Notes: generated by a model from the sequence alone, not told the origin. A stretch of DNA of 64,000 nt from an uncultured Cryptobacterium sp. (GCA_958410215.1 CATYOF010000011.1:10505-74504), one strand, 5' to 3'; positions 15,843 to 25,667 are shown, numbered from the stretch's first letter. Numbers and translations are program-made.

Positions 15843-16925
15843 CTGCTTATTCTTGTTAATATCGGCAGCTTTGCTTCCTGTTTGTTTAAGGAAATTTGCT
15901 CCGAGTGAAATACCCTTAGCGAATCCTTTGGCAACGGTTTCTGCTACAACGGGTGCACCTGCAATTACTTTTCCTGCTACGGCTGGTGCTGCTTGTGTAA
16001 CTTTTTCAGCAGCTTTTGGAGCTGATTTAGCTACCTTGTCGGCAAAAACTGGGGCAGCCTTTGCCGTGGAGTTAGCAACGGAACTTACTCCTTCGGCTAT
16101 CTTGTGTGCAACAACGGGGGCTTGCTTGCCTACTTTTTCTGCCACACCTGGAGCGGCATCGGCTACTTTTTTGGCAGCGACAGGTGCTTTGTCGCCAATA
16201 GTTTTAGCTACTACAGGTGCAGTATCAGCAATTTTCTTTGCTACAACTGGAGCAGTATCAGCTACTTTTTTGGCTACAAAGGGGGCTGCTTCGGCGGCTT
16301 TTTTAGCAACAACTGGTATTTGTTGCGCAACGTTTTTGGCTACGTTGGGAGCTTCCTTTGCTGCTTTTTGAGCCGCCTGTTTTGTTTGCTCCTTTGCTAT
16401 TTCGGTCATTTTCGCTGCTGCGTTATCGAGTTTCGCTTCTAGAGGAGAAGCGCTACGGCCCGAGAAATTTCGTTGACCTTTGCTAGCTAATGCTACACCT
16501 CCCACAATAAATACAGCACCCGGACCAGGCAGAATTAACAGAGGGACACCTGCTACTGCAAGCGCTCCACCTGCTGCCATTTGTGCCGCTCCTTTTATTT
16601 TTTGCGTTTGCGAAGTGGGCGTTTGTTCGCCTTCATGGGGGATTACGTTGGGAATAACAGTTATTGGATCGGTGGTAGATTGTGCGGTAGCGGTTACGTT
16701 GTCTTTGCTTGATGAATTCGTTGAATAAGATGCTGTAGTTTCGTAATATTGAGCAGTTACTTCTTCAAAGATGCCATCAATGGTTGCGTGCTCTGTGCTC
16801 TGTTTTTTGTTGGTGTCAGTGTTTTCGGTAGTGATTGGATCAGTATCAATAACTTCTGCTTCGATGGTTTCTACTTCAATTGCTTCAGGTTTGTTTATGT
16901 TCGATTCGGAATTAGTTGTGGCCAT
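15780..16925 (-). CDS. Membrane-anchored alanine-rich protein with 11-residue tandem repeats
   Basis: This protein of about 381 residues has an acidic Thr/Asn/Glu-rich N-terminal third and then a hydrophobic hairpin with LLILPGPGAVFIVGG, like the PGPGW-type small membrane domain. About 14 consecutive 11-residue repeats with consensus VAKKVADxAPV follow, and a basic Lys/Gln/His-rich tail ends it. Eleven-residue periodicity suggests a long amphipathic helix that could lie on membranes or bind DNA or polymers. ATG 16925 is preferred because GAGGGA lies just upstream; a GTG is five codons earlier. The function is unknown. Confidence 0.65.
   Translation of the reverse strand: MATTNSESNINKPEAIEVETIEAEVIDTDPITTENTDTNKKQSTEHATIDGIFEEVTAQYYETTASYSTNSSSKDNVTATAQSTTDPITVIPNVIPHEGEQTPTSQTQKIKGAAQMAAGGALAVAGVPLLILPGPGAVFIVGGVALASKGQRNFSGRSASPLEAKLDNAAAKMTEIAKEQTKQAAQKAAKEAPNVAKNVAQQIPVVAKKAAEAAPFVAKKVADTAPVVAKKIADTAPVVAKTIGDKAPVAAKKVADAAPGVAEKVGKQAPVVAHKIAEGVSSVANSTAKAAPVFADKVAKSAPKAAEKVTQAAPAVAGKVIAGAPVVAETVAKGFAKGISLGANFLKQTGSKAADINKNKQSKFQDSRTNTLHTKQHKNKS
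15917..16378 (-). repeat. 33-bp coding tandem repeats (about 14 units)
   Basis: Within the alanine-rich gene, about 14 contiguous 33-base units encode variants of VAKKVADTAPV. The protein pattern is well conserved while the DNA varies, so the array is old enough to have diverged, except for central copies that remain close. Such arrays are prone to change in copy number. Confidence 0.75.
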
Positions 16926-17139
16926 GGTAATCCCTCGCACATGATCAGGTAGTTTTGTCTTTATTGATTATACCGAAGAGAAGATTTTCTATTAAACCTC
17001 GCTATCGTAACTGTTGGGTAATTGTTGAAAGAATGGACGCTTCGAAGTAATTGTTTTACTTGCTACCTTCAGTTAGTCGATTTTTACAGCACAATTTTGC
17101 TAATCAAGATATCTATGCATTGTTGGTAGAATAACGTGC

Positions 17140-18606
17140 ATGAATAGAAAAACTCCCTCGAAACACAACAATGATATTTCGGAACTTGACACAATACCTC
17201 CAAATGCAAACAGTGAGGCATCGACGTCTAGTGAATCCGTCGCGAGTTCGAATAATACAACGTCGGCATTCGGCAACGGTACTTCAGTACATAAAAAGCT
17301 AGCGCTGTTGGCCATTCCGACCTTTGGCCAGCTTATTGCGGAACCTACGTTTGTTTTGATTGACACCGCTATTGTGGGACATGTGAGTGATTCTGCTTTA
17401 GCGGGGCTATCTCTTGGGTCAACCGTCGTGCTTACTGCAGTTGGCTTATGCGTCTTTCTGGCGTATTCCACTACTTCGCAAGTTGCCCGCTTGTTTGGTG
17501 CAGGTAAGAAACAACAGGGCTTACAAGCAGGCATGAATGGTTTGTGGTTGTCGCTTTGTATCGGTATGGTGTTGGCTGCGCTTTTGTTTGTATGCGCCGA
17601 GCTGCTTTGTGGCTTTTTGGGTGGTAGAGGTGAAACGCTTCAGCAGGCAACTATATACACCCAAATGGTTCTTCTTGGTGTACCGGGTATGCTGTTGGTT
17701 TATGCAGCAAATGGAATTTTCCGTGGGTTGCAAAAGGTAAGCATTACGTTGATTGCTGCGGTAAGTGGTGCCCTGGTTAATACGATACTCGATGTGTTAT
17801 TCGTACTTGTGTGGGGTTGGGGCATAGCGGGTTCTGGCATTGCAACGGCAATTGCCCAATGGTTTATGGGGTTGTTTTTGCTTATTCCTGCGGTGAAGTG
17901 GACTTTAGCTGGAGGCGCGTCTTTGAAACCTTCAATGCGCGGAATTGCTTCTGCGGGAGGCAATGGCTTTCCTTTATTTGTGCGTACCTTAGCGCTTCGT
18001 GTAGCTTTGGTGGCTTCTGTTATGGCGGCAGCTTCTATGGGAACTGAAGTTTTAGCAGCATATCAGGTGGTAAATGCGGCATGGAACTTTACCGTTAATG
18101 CACTTGATTCTATTGCTATTGCGGGACAAACCCTTGTGGGTTCGGAACTGGGTGCACGTGCTTACGGTCGGGCACGTATGTTGACGCAAGATACCGCTCG
18201 GGCGGGTTTTGTGGTTGGTATTGTAGTAGGTGTGGTTTTTGCAGCTCTTGGATTAGTGGCTGGTCAGCTATTTTCGCCCAATCCGTCTATCCAGGTTTTA
18301 GTAACAGCGGGAATGGTGGCAGTTGGCGTAATGATGCCGCTTCAAGGCTGGATGTGGGCACTTGATGGCATCTTGATAGGCGCGGGTGATTTCCGTTATT
18401 TAGCATTTACGTGTGGAGTATCTGCTCTTGTGCATATTGCCGCATTGGTGGTCTTGGTGTTTGCTGTTGGGCCCTATTTGCCAGACGATTTGGCTCGTAT
18501 AGCAGCGCTTTGGCTGGTGATGGGAGTTTTTCTTATGGGCTGCAGAGGGATTGCTAATGGTTTACGCGCTAAGGGTGAAACTTGGATAAAGAATGCTGTA
18601 CTGTAG
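17140..18606 (+). CDS. MATE family efflux transporter (DinF-like)
   Basis: This 488-residue protein is a multidrug and toxic compound extrusion carrier of the DinF branch, with 12 predicted helices. Typical segments are LAIPTFGQLIAEPTFVLIDTAI in part, the following GHVSDSALAGLSLGS, and GLQKVSITLIAAVSGALVN. About 50 hydrophilic Ser/Asn/Thr-rich residues precede the first helix, which is longer than usual for the family and may mean the true start is further inside. MATE carriers export cationic drugs using proton or sodium gradients. The gene is divergent from the alanine-rich repeat gene. No good Shine-Dalgarno precedes the ATG. Confidence 0.9.
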   Translation: MNRKTPSKHNNDISELDTIPPNANSEASTSSESVASSNNTTSAFGNGTSVHKKLALLAIPTFGQLIAEPTFVLIDTAIVGHVSDSALAGLSLGSTVVLTAVGLCVFLAYSTTSQVARLFGAGKKQQGLQAGMNGLWLSLCIGMVLAALLFVCAELLCGFLGGRGETLQQATIYTQMVLLGVPGMLLVYAANGIFRGLQKVSITLIAAVSGALVNTILDVLFVLVWGWGIAGSGIATAIAQWFMGLFLLIPAVKWTLAGGASLKPSMRGIASAGGNGFPLFVRTLALRVALVASVMAAASMGTEVLAAYQVVNAAWNFTVNALDSIAIAGQTLVGSELGARAYGRARMLTQDTARAGFVVGIVVGVVFAALGLVAGQLFSPNPSIQVLVTAGMVAVGVMMPLQGWMWALDGILIGAGDFRYLAFTCGVSALVHIAALVVLVFAVGPYLPDDLARIAALWLVMGVFLMGCRGIANGLRAKGETWIKNAVL

Positions 18607-18697
18607 TTTGCGCGTAGTATTCGGTTTATTCTGTTTTCATATGTCCAGGTAGAAGTGCTAGCGCTTGTTTCTGATCCTTTGAATTTCTAGTGGCTTG

Positions 18698-19972
18698 CTA
18701 CCGAACTTTTTCTTGAAGATGAGTTTTCTCGTCGAATGCTTTTGATGATTTGTATGATGCCGCCCAGATTATAAGGGCAACTATGAGAGTGATAGCAGCT
18801 CCAGTCATAACTGTATGCCAATCTCCTATATTCCAAAGTATTGAGGCAAGGGTGCTACCAATTGCGCAGAATATAAAATTATTAACTACAAAACAGGTAT
18901 TGAGACGACTTCGTTTGGTTGGATTAAGAGAAAACAGGCGTGATTGATTCAAAATCGAAACGCTTTGGTTGGCGAGTGAGTAAATTGCTGCAAGCACGAT
19001 TAGAGCAATTACTGAAGTTTCTGCAAATAAATCTGCAAGGATAATGCATGTCAAATTAAGGGCAAGAAAAACACCCGTTGCTTTAACCCCTAATCCACGA
19101 TCTTGCAATGATCCTACTTTCATGGCGGCGAGTGCTCCCGTAATTGCGGTTAAGCTTACTAGGCCAATTTGAAAAGTTGAATATTGGAATGGCTCTGCTG
19201 AAAGCAGAAAGGTAACCGATGTCCAAAAAATATTGAATACAATGCCAAATGAACACGCCGCAATCATCATTAAAGGGATAAGGGTTGGGGTGGTGTGAAG
19301 GGTATGAAACACATCGTGAATAAGAGCTGGGTAAGATATTTTTTCTCGATCGGGTGTTTCAGGAATCATGTGAACAATAATGAAAGCCAAAATAATATTA
19401 ATTCCTGCTGCAAAAAGGTAAATTGCACGCCAATCAAACACATCGGCAACCAGGCCACTTATGGTTCGTGCAGATAAAATACCAATCGTAATTCCGCCAG
19501 AAATAATGCCTACGTTTTTGCCTCGCTCAGTTGGGCTCGATATATCGCCAGTTAAGGGCATGATTATTTGACCTGAAATGGTCACTAAACCTAAGCAGCC
19601 AAGAGAAAAAGCAAGCGCTGCAAAAGAAGGTGCCAGAGAAACTGCTATAAGGGCAATTACGGTGAGCAGCATCATAGTAAATATTAACTTGCGACGATGG
19701 AGAACATCACCAAGCGGGACTATAAAGAAAAGGCCCAGAGCGTATCCGATCTGAGTTGCCATTATTAAGAAGCCACCCTGGGCGGTATCTATGCCGAAAC
19801 CGTGAGTGATCTGCGCTAAAAGAGGCTGCGCCCAGTAAAGATTACCTACTGCCATACCCGAAGCAACGGCAAGCATAATGATTAAAGCGGGTGGGACTAC
19901 TGAAGGGGAGTTGTCCTTCATTACTTCCGTGGTGTTTGAGGTGTGTTTGATATTTTCTGAATCAATATTCAT
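18698..19972 (-). CDS. MFS transporter (DHA1-like, YgaY-type)
   Basis: This 424-residue protein has 12 predicted helices and the segments NLYWAQPLLAQI in helix 1 and GYALGLFFIVPLGDVLHRR around helix 2, typical of a DHA1-like branch that includes YgaY. A hydrophilic head of about 28 residues precedes the first helix. This carrier group includes exporters of small metabolites and drugs, but the substrate is not predictable. The gene stands alone and converges with the MATE gene; the 91 bases between them show no strong terminator. Confidence 0.85.
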   Translation of the reverse strand: MNIDSENIKHTSNTTEVMKDNSPSVVPPALIIMLAVASGMAVGNLYWAQPLLAQITHGFGIDTAQGGFLIMATQIGYALGLFFIVPLGDVLHRRKLIFTMMLLTVIALIAVSLAPSFAALAFSLGCLGLVTISGQIIMPLTGDISSPTERGKNVGIISGGITIGILSARTISGLVADVFDWRAIYLFAAGINIILAFIIVHMIPETPDREKISYPALIHDVFHTLHTTPTLIPLMMIAACSFGIVFNIFWTSVTFLLSAEPFQYSTFQIGLVSLTAITGALAAMKVGSLQDRGLGVKATGVFLALNLTCIILADLFAETSVIALIVLAAIYSLANQSVSILNQSRLFSLNPTKRSRLNTCFVVNNFIFCAIGSTLASILWNIGDWHTVMTGAAITLIVALIIWAASYKSSKAFDEKTHLQEKVR

Positions 19973-20191
19973 AGCGTAATTATGATACTAATTCAAAGCG
20001 GAATCACTTGTCCTTTCGATCTGTGTCGTATCACTTTTTGCAAGGATCGGAATAAATGACAGAAAGGGTATTGTTTAAAATCACAAGATAAGGAACAATA
20101 TAAATAATTGATTGGTCTTACCGAGGTCTTTATATATTTTTTTGGGGCATTTTAGTGATTTTGGCGTTTCTAGTTCGGAAAGGAATATCGC

Positions 20192-20812
20192 ATGTTTGGC
20201 TTCGGTAGAAAAATCATAGAAGAATTTCTTAACAAAAACGTTTCTGGCAGTTCTTACGGGCGTAGCTCGTATTGCAGAACTTCTTCTTACGACTCTTCAT
20301 ATTCGCCTTCTCGGGAATCTGTATATCCGAGTTGCGATTATCCCGAGAATCCTGCAAGATCTCAGGATTCTTCGAGATATCAAGGCTATCAAGTATCTCA
20401 AAATCCATTAGAGCCTAACGAAATAACTAAAGTAGTAAGTTATTTCAATAGGCAAGTACAAGATTTCGACACGTATAAGCTTTTCATTTGCGTTCAAGAT
20501 CCTAATTCGGATCGGCCTGTTGCAGTGCGCACACCTTCACTGCTTAGTCCTTCTGATGTTTTGTTCATCTTGGATAATCCAGATTTGTTTTTAGTAGGTA
20601 CTGATATCACTGGTACGGTGTCTGATAGCTACTATGCGACTGAGCCTCGAACAATTGTAGTGGATCATCCTAGTAGCAAGAGGCGACTTGATCTTTCTCG
20701 TTTAGATGAAAAAGGGAGACTTACAATTACTATGCCTAAATATACGGTCGTTGCACGCGATGATTTGTCAGATGTTCCTCTTCAAGGACATAATGGACCC
20801 AAAACAAGATAG
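20192..20812 (+). CDS. Hypothetical protein with Tyr/Ser-rich N-terminus
   Basis: I do not recognise this 206-residue protein. The first 75 residues are rich in Ser, Tyr, Arg and Gln with SSY-type repeats, suggesting a disordered or adhesive region. Residues from about 80 onward look like a compact alpha/beta domain with no membrane segment. A good GGAAAGGAA site precedes the ATG. It is followed by two further small genes on the same strand that share its low-profile character, and the three may form a unit. Confidence 0.55.
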   Translation: MFGFGRKIIEEFLNKNVSGSSYGRSSYCRTSSYDSSYSPSRESVYPSCDYPENPARSQDSSRYQGYQVSQNPLEPNEITKVVSYFNRQVQDFDTYKLFICVQDPNSDRPVAVRTPSLLSPSDVLFILDNPDLFLVGTDITGTVSDSYYATEPRTIVVDHPSSKRRLDLSRLDEKGRLTITMPKYTVVARDDLSDVPLQGHNGPKTR

Positions 20813-20917
20813 GCTATTTTGCTGTCTATAGGGCTAATCTTTAGCGTCTCTTGAGAGCATCTGAATCGACGACTTTTTCGAAAAACTACTGGTATTGTTT
20901 AGACAAAGGAATTTCCC

Positions 20918-21136
20918 ATGGAGTTCATCGCTTTGATTTTTTATATCTATGCGTTTATACAATTCGTTAAAATGTGCGGCTTTTTGCTAACTGATTCTGT
21001 TGCTATTCGTATGCACGACAAGCCATACAGGGACAGCGAACCAAGAATGGGTCGCTTAGGTAGATCCTATAAAGCTTTTGGCAAAATGATTTTGGCAATT
21101 TTGCTTGGTACGGGCTGCATGATGCTTACGATGTAG
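20918..21136 (+). CDS. Small membrane protein, unknown function
   Basis: This 72-residue protein has two hydrophobic segments, residues 3-26 and about 53-70, separated by a basic loop containing DKPYRDSEPRMGR. A clear AAAGGAA site lies seven bases upstream of the ATG, which supports real translation. No family is recognised. It lies between two other small genes of the same orientation. Confidence 0.5.
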   Translation: MEFIALIFYIYAFIQFVKMCGFLLTDSVAIRMHDKPYRDSEPRMGRLGRSYKAFGKMILAILLGTGCMMLTM

Positions 21137-21313
21137 CGTCATTCTCGTTTTGGTTTGGGGTGCTACCTGGATTAATACAGCCCTACAGCATGGCTATAAG
21201 GTATACAATAGGAATAGAGAAAATTGCACTAAGCAAAAGGGGATTTGAAAGTTTGGTGCAAGACTCAAAGAAGCTTATTTCTCGCATTTCAAATGCTGAA
21301 GGAGGGATGGGAA

Positions 21314-21550
21314 ATGGCTGGATTGAATATTTGTCCGTATTGCGGAAGTCCTGAAGTTCATGTTTCTGAATGGTTTGATAGCGACAGTGGTGAACCATCC
21401 TACTATGTCGCATGCGACAAGTGCGGTTATGAAGCAGAGACAAAACAGCCTACCTATGAAGAAGCAGTTGATCATTGGAACAGGCGTGCATCGTTTGATA
21501 TTCATAATGCCGACGAGGGTGAAAAGGGATTATACAGCGATCCTATTTAG
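21314..21550 (+). CDS. Small zinc-ribbon protein resembling Lar restriction-alleviation proteins
   Basis: This 78-residue protein has CPYCGS near the start and CDKCGYEAET in the middle, giving a four-cysteine zinc ribbon, and then EEAVDHWNRRA. The CPxCG...C..CG...A...WN pattern is that of the Lar family, phage and prophage proteins that modulate type I restriction. Homology to Lar proper is suggestive only, since many short ribbons share this pattern. The ATG at 21314 follows GGAGGGATGGG; longer in-frame starts lack such a site. Confidence 0.6.
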   Translation: MAGLNICPYCGSPEVHVSEWFDSDSGEPSYYVACDKCGYEAETKQPTYEEAVDHWNRRASFDIHNADEGEKGLYSDPI

Positions 21551-21595
21551 AAAAAGCAAAGAACACCAGAGCTATATATTCAAAGTAAATTCAAA

Positions 21596-21650
21596 GAGCG
21601 CCTGTATAGAGCATTGGTTGTACGCTTAAGCAGGCGCTCATTTTACTTTT
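21596..21650 (+). terminator. Terminator between the Lar-like gene and fbp
   Basis: GAGCGCCTG (21596-21604) pairs with CAGGCGCTC (21631-21639) across a 26-base loop, followed by ATTTTACTTTT. It lies between two convergent genes and ends transcription of the small zinc-ribbon gene. The last bases touch the stop codon of fbp. Confidence 0.75.
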
Positions 21651-23571
21651 ATACTTGTTCTGCAATCTTTCCTTTACGGTAAGCAGAGATGAGTTTTTCT
21701 AAATCAGCAATACGCTTTTTAAGGTGTTTTCCTGCATCAGTTTCGGCAACTTGAAGTGTGTGATCCGCCTCGCTAATGATCCGTTCAGTTGATTCAACCC
21801 ATCTATCTCCGCGAATTGCAGCAACGCTTCCCACAAAAGGCTGATGAGATACAAGACGTATCCCTTTGGCATCAGAGACCAAGGTAAAACCTGCAATGCC
21901 AGTGGTAGATTGATAGGCATTAGACATTCCGCCGTCAATAATAATGACTTTACCACCACACTTAACAGGATCTTCGCCATCCTTTACTTTAACAGGCGTA
22001 TGACCGCATACAATGCGTGCGGTTTCAGGGTTCATACCGAAATCTTCAAAAATCGCATCAAGAACGTCGGCATCTTCAAGAAGCGAGTAGTAAGAGTTTT
22101 TTACTTCTTTGCGTGCTGCTTTATCTTCAATGAGATAAATTTCGAATGTTGCCATCTTGCTTTTTGCGAATAAAGGCGACCCTTCTCCCAGCCAGAGATA
22201 CCAAAGCAAATCACAACCACGCTTGTGGCTTTCGGGGTCCTTGGCGGTAAAGGCATCGCGTACATACTTGTCTACGGCATCAAAAAGCGCTTTTCCTTTG
22301 TAGGTTTTACCATGGATGTTTACCTCTTTAAGTGTTCCATCAGGGTTAAGGGGAACACAGGCATGATACATAAGCGTATTGTTTTCGATTTTATATAAGC
22401 TCCCTTTTTCAAGAAGAAGCGCCATGTGACGCTGAAGTTTTTCACAGTTAAGGAACGCTTGTTCAAGCGAATACATAACCGCTTCTTCTTCATCGGTCAA
22501 TTGATAAGGATCCGTCCAATCAACCGTAGGGAATACCGGATCAGTAATTTCATACTCAATGCCATCAACCTCTACGGTATTAGTTTCAAGATTGATTTTG
22601 TGCAGTAATTTGCGATCCTCTAAGTTGAATGAAGGATTGTCATCAATATGTTTTGCTTCTACTTTGAACTGCAGAATGGCCATTGCCTTTTGGATTTTTA
22701 TAGTAAGGTCAAGTTCCTGCGGCGAAAGGTTTGGATTGCCTTTCAGAGCATAGCCAACACAGGGATCATCTTTGTAGGTTTTAAGTGCGAAGTTTGCTAA
22801 AGGTAGAAGGTTAATACCGTAAGCATCGCTCAAGATAGATAAATTGCCATAACGTGCGCAATTTCGTACCACATGAGCAATGCAACCACGTTGGCCTAGG
22901 GCTGCGCCCATCCAGACAATGTCATGGTTGCCCCATTGGATATCAATATGGGGCGAATTTGCGAGTTCATCCATGATAAGTTCAGGGAAGGGGCCACGAT
23001 CATATACGTCGCCCACCATATGGAGTTTGCTAACTAACATAGTTCTTACTGCCAAGCAGAGTGCTTCAATATAGTCTGGTGCGGTATTCGTACTAATAAG
23101 TGAAGAAACAATTTCGATTGGATAATCTAGCGAAAGCAAATCTTGGGTGAGCACCGCAAATTCTTCGGGAAGCGCTTCAGCTAATTCGCGATTGGAATGA
23201 GTAAGCAAAAGGTAGTCAACAAGAACCAGTAGTTGCGAAATTGATTCCTCATACCAAGATACTGATTCTTCTTCATCCTCTAAAATGCATTCCATTTTTT
23301 CTTGTGGATAGCAAATAAGACAGGTAAGCGCGGCCTTTTCCTGGTCGGTAAGTGATTCGCCAAACGCGCTTTCTATAGCACGCTGCAAATTGCCGCAACC
23401 AGTTCTTAGAATGTTGGCAAACGCTTCGTATTCGCCATGAATGTCTGAAATATAGAGTTCAGTAGGTTTAGGAAGCGATAATTCGCCTGCATAGTGAGCT
23501 ATTGCGGTAGCAGCTTGGCGTGAGGTGGGAAAAGAATGGGAGAGCAATTCCAAGTAGCGAGCCTTTTTCAT
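21649..23571 (-). CDS. fbp: Fructose-1,6-bisphosphatase, class III
   Basis: This 640-residue protein hydrolyses fructose 1,6-bisphosphate to fructose 6-phosphate in gluconeogenesis. Length and motifs fit the class III (Firmicutes-type) enzyme of the calcineurin-like phosphoesterase fold: YISDIHGEYEAF near residue 43, GDVYDRGPFPE near 186, WGNHDIVWMGAA near 213, and later CGHTPVK with GGMSNAY. These carry the Asp, His and Asn ligands of the two-metal site. Translation starts at an ATG preceded by a GGAGG-type site. The gene is monocistronic. The 190 bases upstream hold no other gene. Confidence 0.95.
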   Translation of the reverse strand: MKKARYLELLSHSFPTSRQAATAIAHYAGELSLPKPTELYISDIHGEYEAFANILRTGCGNLQRAIESAFGESLTDQEKAALTCLICYPQEKMECILEDEEESVSWYEESISQLLVLVDYLLLTHSNRELAEALPEEFAVLTQDLLSLDYPIEIVSSLISTNTAPDYIEALCLAVRTMLVSKLHMVGDVYDRGPFPELIMDELANSPHIDIQWGNHDIVWMGAALGQRGCIAHVVRNCARYGNLSILSDAYGINLLPLANFALKTYKDDPCVGYALKGNPNLSPQELDLTIKIQKAMAILQFKVEAKHIDDNPSFNLEDRKLLHKINLETNTVEVDGIEYEITDPVFPTVDWTDPYQLTDEEEAVMYSLEQAFLNCEKLQRHMALLLEKGSLYKIENNTLMYHACVPLNPDGTLKEVNIHGKTYKGKALFDAVDKYVRDAFTAKDPESHKRGCDLLWYLWLGEGSPLFAKSKMATFEIYLIEDKAARKEVKNSYYSLLEDADVLDAIFEDFGMNPETARIVCGHTPVKVKDGEDPVKCGGKVIIIDGGMSNAYQSTTGIAGFTLVSDAKGIRLVSHQPFVGSVAAIRGDRWVESTERIISEADHTLQVAETDAGKHLKKRIADLEKLISAYRKGKIAEQV

Positions 23572-23761
23572 AAGGTAGTTCGACCTCCGGTATAGTGTTG
23601 GCTTTTTGCACGAGATGCAGTAAGCGCGTGCTGAGCCGTATCGAGCGGTACTTAATCTAAGGATATTTAGATACTCACAATTTTATATGAAATGGCGCCC
23701 AGTTGAGAAAAGGCTTCTTTTTCTTGAAAGAGATAGTAAAGGAGTCAAAAGAGTATTTGAA

Positions 23762-24310
23762 TTATTGTTTCTTGGTTGTGTTTTTGTTTTTGGCGGCAAT
23801 GTTGCGAACCATGATTTCATCTTCATCTTTGCCTGTAATCATGCAATACAGAATAAAAAGAAGACGGAGGCCAAGCATAAAGAATAGAACAGCAAAAATG
23901 AGAAAGAGCCCACCCATTACTGCATCGGTAACAAATTGAGAAGGAAAAATCATCCAGTAGGTAGTCTTTTTTGCTATTTGCACGAGCACTAATACACCTG
24001 CCGCAATTGTTAAAATGCGTGCTGGTAGCCAGGCTTTACACATGGCACCTATAGTTCTGATTGCATTCATTATGAGAGCAGCAGCCATTCCTAAAGCAGC
24101 TGCACAAAAGCCCGCACAAATAAGAGTAAACCCTATATCTATGGGTTCATTATTTGCTTGTGCTCTTGATATGCCGATAATGAATCCGAAAACAGCACCA
24201 AAAAGAGCAAATCCAACAATGATACGTACATCCCATTTACGCCTGCCATGTATGATGTCGCTGGCATATTGCATTTCGTCTTGAGTTGGCGGGCGATTTA
24301 AAACGATCAT
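23762..24310 (-). CDS. Four-helix membrane protein, unknown function
   Basis: This 182-residue protein has four hydrophobic segments, near residues 28-47, 60-85, 93-110 and 128-155, and a basic Lys/Asn-rich C-terminus. The N-terminal 25 residues are hydrophilic. I recognise no family and no catalytic motif. It lies upstream of fbp on the same strand, separated by 190 bases, so co-transcription is uncertain. Confidence 0.55.
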   Translation of the reverse strand: MIVLNRPPTQDEMQYASDIIHGRRKWDVRIIVGFALFGAVFGFIIGISRAQANNEPIDIGFTLICAGFCAAALGMAAALIMNAIRTIGAMCKAWLPARILTIAAGVLVLVQIAKKTTYWMIFPSQFVTDAVMGGLFLIFAVLFFMLGLRLLFILYCMITGKDEDEIMVRNIAAKNKNTTKKQ

Positions 24311-24480
24311 GATAAGACCACTTACTGTTGGTTGTTGTGTAGATCCCTGTGGGCAAGTATAGGATGAAAACTTTTAGGGAACTTGTTTTGAGAGTTGGTT
24401 TAACACTTATTTTGCATTCGTTTAAAAAAAGTGTCGGTTGGGTATCAAGGTAAAGCAGTAAAAAAAAGAACTTTCAAAGT

Positions 24481-24534
24481 AGGAACTTACTCTTTAGTAA
24501 GTTCCTGGAACGACATCTTTTTGCAAGATATAAT
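24481..24534 (+). promoter_or_regulatory. Promoter with palindromic operator for the aldolase-dhaLK operon
   Basis: AGGAACTTACT (24481-24491) and AGTAAGTTCCT (24496-24506) form a perfect inverted repeat around CTTT. It touches a -35-like TGGAAC (24506-24511), and a consensus TATAAT lies at 24529-24534 with a 17-bp spacer. This is the natural position for a repressor or activator. The start of the first gene is 120 bases downstream; no other gene lies in the 344-base gap from 24311 to 24654. Confidence 0.65.
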
Positions 24535-24654
24535 TTGTAGCGTAGAAGTACCTTTTAGGGAGTAGATGCTCTTTAAAAAGTGCGTTTTAATTGACCTGTT
24601 TTGGGGAAACGGAATGCGCAGGTTGGGGAATATGCGCTTTAGGAGGGGAATACT

Positions 24655-25485
24655 ATGCTTGTGAATTCGAACGACATGCTACAGAAGGCATGGAAGGAAG
24701 GCTACGCTATTCCTTCGCCAGATTTTGTGGATTCTAATTCAGTACGTGCTTATGCTCAGGTGGCTCACGAATTTCATGCTCCGTTAATTTTGAGTTTTGC
24801 CGAAGTTCATTTGGAACAGCTAAGTATTGAAGAGGCAGCGTTATTGGGCAAGTTTTATGCAGAAAAAACCGATGCCCCGGTAGCGCTTCATTTGGATCAT
24901 GGAACCAAGTTAGAAACAGTAGAAGAGGCTATTCGCTGTGGTTTTACGTCGGTCATGATTGATGCCTCCAGCAAAGATCTTAATGAAAACATTCGTCTTA
25001 CCAAGGAAGTATGTCAGCTAGCTCATGCCCATGGTGTTACGGTTGAAGCTGAGATTGGTCATGTGGGAACCGAAGAAGATAACAACCCTCACGCGGTTTC
25101 TGAAAGCGTGTATACCGAAGTGGATTCAGCTAAAAAATTGGTAGTGGAAACAGGAGTGGATTCACTGGCGGTTTCCATCGGTACAGTACATGGAACGTAT
25201 AAAGGTGAGCCTCATATCAACTTCGATCGTTTAGCAGAACTTAATGCGGCGCTGCAAATTCCCCTGGTATTACATGGCGGATCAGGATCAGGCGATGAAA
25301 ATTTGTCGCGCTGTGCGCAAGGCGGTGTAGCAAAGGTTAATTTATATACCGACTTTATTCTGGCGGCACGCGATGCGGTTTATGAACAGCATCCCAACAA
25401 TTGGGTAGAGCTTCTGAATACGGGCGACGAAGCAATGCGCAAAGTTCTGCATCATTATTACAAAGTGCTCCGTTGCGTGAAGTAA
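24655..25485 (+). CDS. Class II fructose-bisphosphate aldolase family protein
   Basis: This 276-residue enzyme belongs to the zinc-dependent class II aldolases, which split or join ketose phosphates using dihydroxyacetone phosphate. Visible marks are HLDHG at 79-83 (metal ligand and catalytic region), EAEIGHVG near 124, SIGTVHGTYKG, LVLHGGSG near 207 and VNLYTD. It is shorter than glycolytic FbaA, closer to tagatose-, fructose- or ketose-bisphosphate aldolases of the GatY/FbaA-like group, so the natural sugar may differ. A strong AGGAGGGG site precedes the ATG. It heads a unit with DhaL, DhaK and a VOC protein, which suggests handling of triose or short ketose phosphates. Confidence 0.85.
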   Translation: MLVNSNDMLQKAWKEGYAIPSPDFVDSNSVRAYAQVAHEFHAPLILSFAEVHLEQLSIEEAALLGKFYAEKTDAPVALHLDHGTKLETVEEAIRCGFTSVMIDASSKDLNENIRLTKEVCQLAHAHGVTVEAEIGHVGTEEDNNPHAVSESVYTEVDSAKKLVVETGVDSLAVSIGTVHGTYKGEPHINFDRLAELNAALQIPLVLHGGSGSGDENLSRCAQGGVAKVNLYTDFILAARDAVYEQHPNNWVELLNTGDEAMRKVLHHYYKVLRCVK

Positions 25486-25667
25486 ATCAGTATGACAACG
25501 CGAAATACGGCAACGCAAGCCTTGTAACGTCACGCTTCTTATTGAGTGGTTATGTTGGGGAATGAAGTAACTCAGGCGTTCGGAAGGCATGTTTTGCAGT
25601 GTATGTTTATCGAAGTGGGGCTGACTGCCAATAGGAGTCAATCACCAACAAAAAGAAGGGGATTTGA

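Noticed and set aside
15917..16378. CRISPR-like regular repeats of 33 bases
   Set aside because: The units are contiguous without spacers, all in one reading frame and encode an 11-residue protein repeat.
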